Made by a program: the position numbers and the translations under genes
From: Xanthomonas hydrangeae
Lineage (GTDB): Bacteria > Pseudomonadota > Gammaproteobacteria > Xanthomonadales > Xanthomonadaceae
NCBI GenBank assembly: GCA_905142475.1
Contig: LR990730.1
Location: forward strand, 4,092,001 to 4,156,000
Direction of reading: 5' to 3'
Length of the DNA: 64,000 nucleotides
In this document: positions 45,639-53,535 of the stretch, piece by piece
Position numbering within the stretch: position 1 is the first letter of the stretch
Layout of the letters: every line of letters starts with the position of its first letter
The notes under the pieces: generated by a model
Told to the model about the DNA's origin: nothing
Seen by the model: the letters and a program-made list of their open reading frames with translations, nothing else
The model's database searches: none

Positions 45639-46249
45639 CAGCCGGCCTTGCCGGTGATGCCCACGGCGGTTTCGATATCGCGCGCGGTGACCGGGCCGAG
45701 GAACTGCTTGGCCACCTTGCCATCCGGGCCGATCAGATAGGTCATCGGCAAGCCGCGCGGCGTGGCGAAGTCCTGTGGCGGCTGGTAGGGGTCGAGTATG
45801 GCCACCGGATACGACACCGGGTGATCTTTCAGAAACGCCTGCATGTCGGCGCTGGTGATGTCTTCGTAGGCCAGGCCCACCACTTCGATGCTGTCGCGCA
45901 TGGTGTGCAGCGCCGACAGCTCCGGCATCTCCTTCAGGCAGGGTGCGCACCAGGTGGCCCAGAAATTGACCACTACCCACTTGCCGCGATGCGCGGCCAG
46001 GTCGTAGGCCTCGCCAGTGACGGTGGGTAGCGACAACTTCGGCATCTCGGCGGTCTGCTGCACCACCGAGGTATCCGGCGCAGTTGCCGGGTCGGCGGCT
46101 GCGGCAGGTTTGTCCGGCGTCTGGGGGGCCGCTGCAGGCGCGGTGCTGGTCTCGGCAGCGGGGGCGCCCTCGCCGGTGGGCTTGCAGGCGGTCATCAACA
46201 ACAGCGGCAACAGCAGCGCACAGGCGCCGCGCACAAGGCGCAGGGTCAT
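45638..46249 (-). CDS. TlpA-type thioredoxin-like lipoprotein
   Basis: A 203-residue predicted lipoprotein with signal peptide and Cys22 in LMTAC, an Ala/Pro-rich linker (about 25-65) and a TlpA/ResA-like thioredoxin domain. The redox motif WCAPC has cysteines 101 and 104; the cis-proline segment RGLPMTYLIGPDG is present. It probably reduces periplasmic disulfides, for example in cytochrome maturation. It overlaps the YihY-family gene by 4 nt (ATGA) and acyP by 1 nt. Confidence 0.92.
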   Translation of the reverse strand: MTLRLVRGACALLLPLLLMTACKPTGEGAPAAETSTAPAAAPQTPDKPAAAADPATAPDTSVVQQTAEMPKLSLPTVTGEAYDLAAHRGKWVVVNFWATWCAPCLKEMPELSALHTMRDSIEVVGLAYEDITSADMQAFLKDHPVSYPVAILDPYQPPQDFATPRGLPMTYLIGPDGKVAKQFLGPVTARDIETAVGITGKAG

Positions 46250-47523
46250 GGAAGATCTCCGGGAAGATGGGTATAGAGGTCGCCGACCGGTTGCGCCAGC
46301 ACGCTACGCAGCGGTTGACGCAATTGTTCCAGCGCAGCTGCGGCGGCCTGGCCGTAGGCATCGTCGCGACAGGGCAACGGGCGGTCTTCGATCGGCACCC
46401 GCAGTTGGCAGCTTTCGTAGAGTTCGGCCAGCGGCACCACATCCAGATCGCGCGCCAGCAACCAATGCCCGCGCTCGTCGCGGCGCAGCAGGCGGATGCG
46501 TTTGAGCTCGCACAGCAGTTCCTGCATCAGCGTGTCGGTGAGCATGGGCTCCAGCGCCAGGATGCGGTCTTCGTCGAGCCCGTTGCCGTGGATGCGCGCC
46601 TGCCGAAAACGGCCGAGCAAACGCAACAGACCATAGATCTCGAAGCCCGGTGGCAGGCGCATGGCTTCGGGCTGATAACGGAACGCGGCCATCGACGAGG
46701 CCAACGACGCGCCCAGCAACACCGACACCCAGCTCAGATAGATCCACAACAGCAGGATCGGCAGCGCCGACAACGCGCCGTAGATGCGTTGATAGGTCTG
46801 GAAATTGCCCAGATAGAAACCGAAGCCCCACTTGACGATCTCCATCAGGATCACCGCCAGCAGCGCGCCCGGCAGCGCATGCCGCAGCCGCACCGCATGC
46901 TGCGGCACCACACGGTAGATCAGCACGATGCAGACGAATTCCACCGCCATCGGCGCCAGCCGCCAGGCGAACTCGGCCAGCCACTGGCCTTCGGTGGTGC
47001 GGAACAGCGGCAGCGCGAACACGTAAGCGGCCATCGCCATCGAGGCGGCCGCCAGCATCGTGCCCAGGGTCAGCACGGTCCAATAAATCAAAAACCGCGT
47101 CACCTTGGGCCGCGCGGCAGCCACGCGCCAGATGCTGTTGAAGGTCTGCTCGATGCTGTGCAGGGTGATCAGCAACGAGGCCACCAGCGCGACCATACCG
47201 GCCACGGTGAACTTGCCCAGATCTTCCAGTGACCGATTGAGGTAGTTCTGTACCGAGCGCGCCGCACCGGGCACGAAGTTGTTGAAGATGAAATCGGTCA
47301 GCGCGTCCTTCCATTCGTTGAAGGCCGGAAACGCCGACAGCACCCCGAACACCACGATCGCCAGCGGCACCAGCGCAAACACCGTGGTGTAGGCGAGCGA
47401 GGCGGCGGCCTGGAACAGGCGGTCATCGAGAAAGCGGCGCCACAGGAAGCGGCCGAAACTGACCGTCCGCGCGCGGTCGTGCAGACGTTCTTTCCATTGG
47501 TGGAGTTTGTTCACACGCGACAT
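46246..47523 (-). CDS. YihY/BrkB-family inner membrane protein
   Basis: A 425-residue membrane protein of the YihY/UPF0761 (BrkB) family, with about six hydrophobic segments in the first 290 residues. Family features include FQAAASLAYTTVFALVPLAI near residue 40 and the GALSALPILLLWIYLSWVSV segment near 250. A soluble C-terminal domain of about 130 residues follows. The family was once called ribonuclease BN, but that assignment is considered wrong; its function is unclear. First gene of the minus-strand unit yihY-tlpA-acyP. Confidence 0.93.
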   Translation of the reverse strand: MSRVNKLHQWKERLHDRARTVSFGRFLWRRFLDDRLFQAAASLAYTTVFALVPLAIVVFGVLSAFPAFNEWKDALTDFIFNNFVPGAARSVQNYLNRSLEDLGKFTVAGMVALVASLLITLHSIEQTFNSIWRVAAARPKVTRFLIYWTVLTLGTMLAAASMAMAAYVFALPLFRTTEGQWLAEFAWRLAPMAVEFVCIVLIYRVVPQHAVRLRHALPGALLAVILMEIVKWGFGFYLGNFQTYQRIYGALSALPILLLWIYLSWVSVLLGASLASSMAAFRYQPEAMRLPPGFEIYGLLRLLGRFRQARIHGNGLDEDRILALEPMLTDTLMQELLCELKRIRLLRRDERGHWLLARDLDVVPLAELYESCQLRVPIEDRPLPCRDDAYGQAAAAALEQLRQPLRSVLAQPVGDLYTHLPGDLP

Positions 47524-47634
47524 CGCGCAAGGGTACCCGATGTGCCGTCATCGCGGCCTTATCGCACCTGCGGCGTGCAGCCCGACCACGCCATCGCCGA
47601 TACTGCGGCAACTCACACAAGCGGTAGATGCGCG

Positions 47635-48231
47635 ATGGCGGAGATTCTGGTGCTGTATTACAGCCGTGGCGGTTCGGTGGCGCGGCTGGCGCGGCAGATC
47701 GCGCGCGGCATCGGCGAAGTGCCCGGCATGAGCGCGCGGCTGCGCACGGTACCGCCGGTGGCGGCGGTCACCCAGACCATCGCCCCGCCGGTGCCGGACG
47801 ATGGCGCACCCTATGTGGACAAGGCCGATCTGGCCGATTGCAGCGGCTTGCTGCTGGGCAGCCCGACCCGCTTCGGCAACATGGCCGCGCCGATGAAGCA
47901 CTTTCTCGACAGCCTGGGCGCCGAATGGGCCAGCGGCACCCTGGCCGGCAAACCGGCAGGCGTGTTCACCTCCACCGCCTCGATGCACGGTGGCCAGGAA
48001 TCGACGCTGTTGTCGATGCAGTTGCCGCTGTTGCATCACGGCTGCCTGATCGTCGGCATTCCGTTTACCGAAGCTGCGCTGAGCCATACCACCAGCGGCG
48101 GCACGCCTTATGGCGCCAGCCATGTCTCCGGCGCCGGCGGCGACCCGCAACCCAGCGACGACGAAGCCCTGCTGGCGCGTGCGCTCGGCCGCCGGGTGGC
48201 CGATATCGCGCGGCGGCTGGCCAGCTCGTGA
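47635..48231 (+). CDS. wrbA: NAD(P)H:quinone oxidoreductase WrbA
   Basis: WrbA-type flavodoxin-like quinone reductase, 198 residues, performing two-electron quinone reduction with FMN. The FMN-binding loop YYSRGGSVARLAR near residue 8, GSPTRFGNMAAPMKHFLD, and STASMHGGQESTLLSMQLPL are typical. The ATG at 47635 matches the family N-terminus (MAEILVLYYS). It is followed by the DUF2069 gene with a GTGA overlap. Confidence 0.95.
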   Translation: MAEILVLYYSRGGSVARLARQIARGIGEVPGMSARLRTVPPVAAVTQTIAPPVPDDGAPYVDKADLADCSGLLLGSPTRFGNMAAPMKHFLDSLGAEWASGTLAGKPAGVFTSTASMHGGQESTLLSMQLPLLHHGCLIVGIPFTEAALSHTTSGGTPYGASHVSGAGGDPQPSDDEALLARALGRRVADIARRLASS

Positions 48232-48572
48232 GCCTGCGCACCCTGCATTGGTTGCTGACCGCCGCACTGCTGGCGCTGGCGGTGGTGTTCGTGGTCTGGT
48301 TTCACGACGACCGCCATCGCATCGCGGCGCTGCTGGTGTTCGCGTTGCCGCCAGCATTGATGGCCGCGCTGGCGCTGCGCAGTGCGCGCGCGCGATTCTG
48401 GGCCGGGGTGTTCGCGCTGGGCTGGTTCAGCCATGGCGTGATGGCGGCCTGGAGCCAGCCGCAAGCGCGTGGGCTGGCGTGGCTGGAATTGCTGCTGGCC
48501 CTGCTGGTGGTGGCGCTGGTCAGCGGCCCCGGCGTGGCGGCACGGTTCGGCAAGCGGCGCGCGGCGCGCTAG
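48228..48572 (+). CDS. DUF2069 membrane protein
   Basis: A 114-residue protein with GTG start overlapping the wrbA stop. Four hydrophobic segments are seen (about 7-27, 34-50, 58-75 and 82-101), matching the small DUF2069 family often encoded beside wrbA in Xanthomonadaceae. Function is unknown. The extreme overlap suggests it is made together with WrbA. Confidence 0.82.
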   Translation: MSLRTLHWLLTAALLALAVVFVVWFHDDRHRIAALLVFALPPALMAALALRSARARFWAGVFALGWFSHGVMAAWSQPQARGLAWLELLLALLVVALVSGPGVAARFGKRRAAR

Positions 48573-48660
48573 CCCGGCGCCCTGCAGCGCGCGCGCCGGG
48601 GTCGTATCATGGCGACCCTCGCGCGGCCTGCACTGCGCACGTTTGTAAGGACTCGCAGCA

Positions 48661-49146
48661 ATGGAAGACCTCCTGATCGTCACCACCGGTGGCACGATCG
48701 ACAAGATCTACTTCGACGACAAATCGGACTACCAGATCGGCGACCCGCAGATCGGCCAGATCCTCAAGGAACTGGGCGTGACCTTCCGCTTCTCGGTGAT
48801 CCCGATCATCCGCAAGGATTCGCTGCACATCAACGCTGCCGACCGCGAGCTGGTGCGCGCCACCATCGCCGCCCAGCCGACGCGCCATGTGCTGATTACC
48901 CACGGCACCGATTCGATGGTGGAAACAGGCAAGGTGCTGCAATCGATCGCCGACAAGACCATCGTGATGACCGGCGCGCTCAACCCGGCGCGCTTTCGCG
49001 GCTCGGATGCCGAATTCAATATCGGCTGCGCAGTCGGCGCGGTGCAGTCGCTGCCGGCCGGCGTGTATATCGCCATGAACGGGCGGATCTGGAACCCGGA
49101 AAAGGTGCGCAAGAACGTCGCCGCCAACCGCTTCGAGCCGGTCTGA
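48661..49146 (+). CDS. asparaginase-like protein, N-terminal domain only
   Basis: A 161-residue protein corresponding to the N-terminal domain of L-asparaginases. The nucleophile loop VTTGGTID (Thr9) and the second catalytic motif THGTDSM (Thr84, Asp85) are intact. The C-terminal domain of about 150 residues found in full-length enzymes is missing, and no downstream sequence encodes it, since ybaK follows after 4 nt. Shine-Dalgarno AAGGA precedes the ATG. Activity in this form is uncertain. Confidence 0.88.
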   Translation: MEDLLIVTTGGTIDKIYFDDKSDYQIGDPQIGQILKELGVTFRFSVIPIIRKDSLHINAADRELVRATIAAQPTRHVLITHGTDSMVETGKVLQSIADKTIVMTGALNPARFRGSDAEFNIGCAVGAVQSLPAGVYIAMNGRIWNPEKVRKNVAANRFEPV

Positions 49147-49150
49147 AGCA

Positions 49151-49624
49151 GTGAGCAAGGCCACTCGTGCAACCGGCGTGTTGGACGCAGCCGGTGTGGC
49201 CTATGTGCTGCATCCCTACGCGTACCAGGCCGATGCCGACGCGAAGGGATTGCAAGCGGCCAACGCGCTGGGGCTGGCGCCGCATACGGTGCTGAAAACG
49301 CTGATGGCCTGGGTCGACGACCAGGCCGTGTGCATGGTGATCCCATGCGATCGCCGGGTGTCGTTGAAGAAATTGGCCCGCGCATATGGCGGCAAGTCGG
49401 CGCGCATGATGGAGGTGGCCGATGCGCAACGTCGCACCGGTTACAAGGTCGGCGGCATCAGCCCGCTCGGGCAACAACGCCCGGCGCCTGTGCTGATCGA
49501 AGCCACCGCGCTGGATGCACCGTCGCTGTGGATCAACGCCGGGCAACGCGGTTTGCTGCTGGAATTGCCGGGCGACCAGCTGTTGCACGCACTGGCTGGG
49601 CGCGCCTGCCTGCTGTGCGAGTGA
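49151..49624 (+). CDS. ybaK: YbaK/EbsC-family aminoacyl-tRNA deacylase
   Basis: YbaK, 157 residues, hydrolyses mischarged Cys-tRNA(Pro). The GTG start at 49151 lies 4 nt after the upstream stop. Family segments include the HPYAYQADADAKGLQAANAL helix and TLMAWVDDQAVCMVIPCDRRVSL, and the C-terminal GGISPLGQQRPAPVLIEATA. Length is typical. Confidence 0.93.
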   Translation: MSKATRATGVLDAAGVAYVLHPYAYQADADAKGLQAANALGLAPHTVLKTLMAWVDDQAVCMVIPCDRRVSLKKLARAYGGKSARMMEVADAQRRTGYKVGGISPLGQQRPAPVLIEATALDAPSLWINAGQRGLLLELPGDQLLHALAGRACLLCE

Positions 49625-49824
49625 GCGCATACATCACGATGCCGCGCGCACCGGTCGGTGCGCGCGTCCGACAATGAGAACCCTGGGCCTACCGTGTGCA
49701 TCGCAGTCGACCACTGCGACCACTGAGCGACGTCGCAGCGCACTTCCGCGGGCGCTGACCAGTGCTCGCGATCCAGAGGTTTCAGCATCTGCCCGGCGCG
49801 GCAACACCACCGCGCCGGGATCGC
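49625..49824. terminator. convergent spacer with two terminator-like hairpins
   Basis: Two strong hairpins separate ybaK and the first protease. One is CGCGCGCACC/GGTGCGCGCG with a 4-nt loop (49643-49666), for the plus-strand unit. The other is CCCGGCGCGG/CCGCGCCGGG with an 8-nt loop (49792-49819), just after the protease stop on the minus strand. Neither has a T-tract. Confidence 0.55.
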
Positions 49825-51522
49825 TCAATACGCCGCAGTGACGCTGACCGCAGAAAAGCCCAGCGTCGCCTTCAAGCGCACGTAATAGATGCCCGCCGCG
49901 GGCGCGACCAGCGTGCAGCTGTCGCCATTGCCCGGCAGCATGCTGCGACAGCTGTAGGCTGCATCGGTGGGCAGCGCGCCCGCACGCACGGAGAGGTCGG
50001 CATTGCCGCTGCCACCGGCAAGCGTCACTTTGAGCGAGCGCGTGCCGGCCGGCACGTTGACCTTGTAATACAACGAATCGGAGAGCGCCGCGCTCAGCCC
50101 GGTGCGTGCCACATTCCTGGTCAAGGTGGTCGAATCGATCACCGCCGTCACCGCGCCATCGGCATTCACCAGCCCTGCCCCGCAGCCCTGAGTGCAGGCG
50201 ACCGGCAGTGGCCGTGCGCTGCTCTTGAGCAGGGCCTTCACCGTTGCAGGGGTAAGCGGATTCAGTGCCACCGACTGCATCAACGCCACCACGCCTGCCA
50301 CATGCGGCGCCGCCATTGAGGTGCCGCTGTATACCGCGTACGCCGCGTTGCCCGGTACCGTGGTGCCGGTATTGAGCGTGGACACGATCGATTGCCCGGG
50401 CGCGGCGATATCCACGCCCTTACCGAAGTTGGAGAAGCTGGCCTTGGCGCCGGACGAGGTGGTGGCCGCCACCGCGATCACGTTCGGGCAATTGGCCGGT
50501 ACGCTGGTGGAGACATCCATATTGCTGTTGCCGGCGGCCACCACTACCGCGCTGCCGCGCGTCACCGCAGCGGTGATGGCATTGCTCAACGTCGTCGAGC
50601 ACGTGCCGGAGCCGCCCAGCGACAGATTGATCACCGTGGCCGGGTTCGGATTGTTCGGCACACCGTTCACCTTGCCGCCCGACGCCCACACGATCGCATC
50701 GGCGATATCGGACATGTAGCCGCCGCATCGCCCCAGCACACGCAGCGGCAGGATCTTGGCATTGAAGGCAGTGCCGACAACGCCCACCGCGTTGTTGCCC
50801 ACCGCCGCCACGATGCCCGCCACATGCGTGCCATGCCAGCTGGAATTGGAGGCCGATGCGCCGGGCCCGCATTCGTTGGCCGCCGCCCAGTCGCCCTGGT
50901 CGGCGGCAGTCGCATCGCGCGCATTGCCGTCGCGCGCGATTGCAGGGTCGATAATGAAGTCGTAACCGGGCAACACGTTGGCCGCGAGGTCCGGATGGTT
51001 GGTGATGCCGGTGTCGATCACCGCCACCACGATGCCCTTGCCGGTGGAACGGTCCCAGGCCGGGCGCACGTTGAGGCTGGCGGCGGTCGCGCCCATCGCC
51101 CACTGCTGCGGTACGCCCGGGTCGTTGGGCACCAGCAACGGCCGCATCAGGATGTCTACTTCCACGCGTTTAACGGCCGGGTCGGCGGCAAGGCGCCGCA
51201 TCAGGCTTTCCGAATCCACGCGGTCCAGCTTGCGGTCGGCCACCAGCAGCATCGGGCCGGTACTGAGCCGGCGCGTGGCCGACAGACCTAGCGCACGTCC
51301 GCGCGCTTCCGGTACGGCGCGCGCGATGTCGCGCCAGGGCGCAGACAGGCCGGTCGCCCGGCTGCTGCCGACGCGGTCCTTGTAGCTGACGATGAAGCGC
51401 TGATGGGTGCTGCTGGAGCTCAACCCTTGCAGATTGACCTCGCCAGCGGCGGCATGAAACGTGCATGACAATGCGCAGACGAACGCCGCGCGGCGCAGTG
51501 CGCCAACTGAGTGATACGACAT
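49825..51522 (-). CDS. secreted S8 serine protease with PPC domain (copy 1)
   Basis: A 565-residue subtilisin-like preproprotein: signal peptide (about 1-26), propeptide with an I9-like KFIV-type segment (RFIVSYKDR), catalytic domain with Asp170 (VAVIDTGI), His230 (HGTHVAG) and Ser402 (SGTSMAAPHVAG), and a C-terminal pre-peptidase (PPC) beta domain from about residue 465. The start at 51522 follows GGGGAGGG. It is probably secreted by the type II pathway. It is one of three tandem paralogues on the minus strand. Confidence 0.93.
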   Translation of the reverse strand: MSYHSVGALRRAAFVCALSCTFHAAAGEVNLQGLSSSSTHQRFIVSYKDRVGSSRATGLSAPWRDIARAVPEARGRALGLSATRRLSTGPMLLVADRKLDRVDSESLMRRLAADPAVKRVEVDILMRPLLVPNDPGVPQQWAMGATAASLNVRPAWDRSTGKGIVVAVIDTGITNHPDLAANVLPGYDFIIDPAIARDGNARDATAADQGDWAAANECGPGASASNSSWHGTHVAGIVAAVGNNAVGVVGTAFNAKILPLRVLGRCGGYMSDIADAIVWASGGKVNGVPNNPNPATVINLSLGGSGTCSTTLSNAITAAVTRGSAVVVAAGNSNMDVSTSVPANCPNVIAVAATTSSGAKASFSNFGKGVDIAAPGQSIVSTLNTGTTVPGNAAYAVYSGTSMAAPHVAGVVALMQSVALNPLTPATVKALLKSSARPLPVACTQGCGAGLVNADGAVTAVIDSTTLTRNVARTGLSAALSDSLYYKVNVPAGTRSLKVTLAGGSGNADLSVRAGALPTDAAYSCRSMLPGNGDSCTLVAPAAGIYYVRLKATLGFSAVSVTAAY

Positions 51523-51862
51523 GAATCCATCCCTCCCCAAAGATCTGGCAACCCGGATGGCAACGCGCTGACGCCACTGCAATGCGCCCTGCCCCATGCG
51601 TAGGAATGCATACCTCCGTGCCTCACGTGGGGTGGCTATCGGCGTGCCGCACGTGACACTGAAGCGGCCAACCTGCACTGGCGAACGCTTCGTTCAGCCA
51701 TTGCCGTCGGCGCTTCCTCGCAGCCGGGCAATCGCCGATGCCCGAACGCACACTGCCCCGCCGAAGCGGGGCAGTGCAGGTTTCGAAACACCGACAGTGC
51801 AGTCGGGGCAGACCCGACGTGATGCCGGCAACAGCACCGGCATCGGCGTCGTCAGCGCAGCG
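51523..51862 (-). other. spacer between protease copies 1 and 2
   Basis: This 340-bp gap contains no gene. It holds a very strong hairpin downstream of protease copy 2: CACTGCCCCGC, loop TTCG, GCGGGGCAGTG on the minus strand (51751-51776), an 11-bp stem with a UUCG-type tetraloop. No T-run follows. The remaining 200 bp upstream of copy 1 should contain its promoter, but no clear consensus elements are seen. Confidence 0.6.
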
Positions 51863-53272
51863 TTACGGGGTCTGGCTGACCGCGCCAGCCGCGTTGACGA
51901 TGCCCGCACCGCAGCCGCCCGAGCAGGCGCCCGGCAGCGGACGCGCGGTGTTCTTCAACAAGGTCTCCACCGCCGCCGGGGTCAATGGACGGGTCGCCGC
52001 CGACTGCACCAGCGCCACCACGCCGGCCACATGCGGGGCCGCCATCGAAGTGCCGTTGTAGGAGGCGTAGCTGGCGCTGCCGGGCGTGGTGGTGCCGGTG
52101 TTGAGCGTGGACAGGATCGCCGAGCCCGGGCCGGAGATGTCGATGGTGGTGCCGAAGTTGGAGAAGCTGGAACGTGCGCCGGCCGAGGTGATGGACGCCA
52201 CCGAGATCACGTTGGCGCAGCTGGCCGGGGTGAAGTTGGCCACGTTGGCGTTGCTGTTGCCGGCCGCCGCCACCACGGTGGTGCCGCGCGAGACCGCACC
52301 GTTGATGGCGTTCTGGTAGGTGCTCGAACACGTGCCGTTGCCGCCCAGCGACATGTTGATCACTTCAGCCGGATTGGCATTGGCCGGAACGCCCGAGACC
52401 GTGCCGCCGGAAGCCCAGACGATCGCATCGGCGATATCGGAGGTGGTGCCGCCACACAGGCCCAGCGCACGGATCGGCACGATGCGCGCATTGAACGCGG
52501 TGCCGGCCACGCCGGTGCTGTTGTTGGTCACCGCAGCGATGGTGCCGGCCACGTGGGTGCCGTGCCAGCTGGAATTGGCGGCCGCCACACCGGTCCCGCA
52601 CTGGTTGGCAGCGCGCCAGTCGCCCTGGTCGGCGGCATTGTTGTCACGGCCGTTGTTGTCGCGCGCACGCGCCGCGTCGCTGATGAAGTCGTAACCCGGC
52701 AGCACGTTCGCATTGAGGTCCGGATGGCTGGTGATGCCGGTGTCGATCACTGCGACCACCACGCCGGTACCGGTGGCGGTGTCCCAGGCCGGACGTACGT
52801 TGATGCTGGATGCGGTGGTGCCGAAGCCCCATTGCTCGGATAGACGCGTGTCGTTCGGGGTCAGCGTCGGATACATGATCTGGTCGACTTCCACGTACTC
52901 CACGCCCGGGTCGGCAGCGATCCGGCGCATCAGCGTCTCGGCTTCGGCGCGGTCCAGGCCACGGGTGGTCTTGAGCACTTCCGACCCCAGCGCGGTACGA
53001 CGCACATGGTTCAGGCCCAGCGTACGGCCGGCGCGTGCCGGCACCGCACTGGCAACGGAATTGAGCGATGCGCGCATCGAGGTCGGGCTCACCGACGCAC
53101 TGCTGCCATCCCGGTATTTGACGATGAAACGGTCCAGCGTGGGCTGCGAATCCAGCCCGGACAGATTCACCTGACCGGCGAACGCCGGCACGGCCAGCAG
53201 CGAGGTCAGCGCGGAAACACCCAGAACCACCAGCGCGCGCGTAGGCGCACGACGTTGCGACACATTGGACAT
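51863..53272 (-). CDS. secreted S8 serine protease without PPC domain (copy 2)
   Basis: A 469-residue subtilisin-like preproprotein, signal peptide ending AVPAFA (residue 32), propeptide (about 33-150), catalytic Asp177, His237 and Ser409. It ends at GAGIVNAAGAVSQTP, immediately after the catalytic domain, so it lacks the PPC domain of copies 1 and 3. It probably corresponds to the major extracellular protease of Xanthomonas. A strong Shine-Dalgarno (AAGGA) precedes the ATG. Confidence 0.93.
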   Translation of the reverse strand: MSNVSQRRAPTRALVVLGVSALTSLLAVPAFAGQVNLSGLDSQPTLDRFIVKYRDGSSASVSPTSMRASLNSVASAVPARAGRTLGLNHVRRTALGSEVLKTTRGLDRAEAETLMRRIAADPGVEYVEVDQIMYPTLTPNDTRLSEQWGFGTTASSINVRPAWDTATGTGVVVAVIDTGITSHPDLNANVLPGYDFISDAARARDNNGRDNNAADQGDWRAANQCGTGVAAANSSWHGTHVAGTIAAVTNNSTGVAGTAFNARIVPIRALGLCGGTTSDIADAIVWASGGTVSGVPANANPAEVINMSLGGNGTCSSTYQNAINGAVSRGTTVVAAAGNSNANVANFTPASCANVISVASITSAGARSSFSNFGTTIDISGPGSAILSTLNTGTTTPGSASYASYNGTSMAAPHVAGVVALVQSAATRPLTPAAVETLLKNTARPLPGACSGGCGAGIVNAAGAVSQTP

Positions 53273-53535
53273 CGATCGTTCCTTAATTATGAGAGGTGCC
53301 GCAGCTGCGGCGAGATGGCCAGACCCTCACCGCGCACTGCGGATCGGGTCGGGAACTGCACGGGCGCGTACACCCGCTGAGACGATTGGCCGATGTCCAT
53401 TCCGGCCGAGCGGCAACACATCCCCTGCGCCTGCCGATATGGCAGACGTGGGCGATACATCGCTGATGGGGTAACGCGGCTACGGGGCGGCGCGCCGGCA
53501 CTGCCTGAAACGGCCAGGCAGTGCCGACGCGGACC
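53273..53535 (-). other. spacer between protease copies 2 and 3
   Basis: This 263-bp gap has no gene. A perfect 12-bp hairpin, CGGCACTGCCTG/CAGGCAGTGCCG with a 7-nt loop (53496-53526), lies 10 nt after the copy 3 stop and shares the CACTGCC core with the hairpin after copy 2. The upstream part of copy 2 contains CATAATTAAGGA before the start codon, where TAATTA-like AT-richness marks the leader. Confidence 0.55.
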
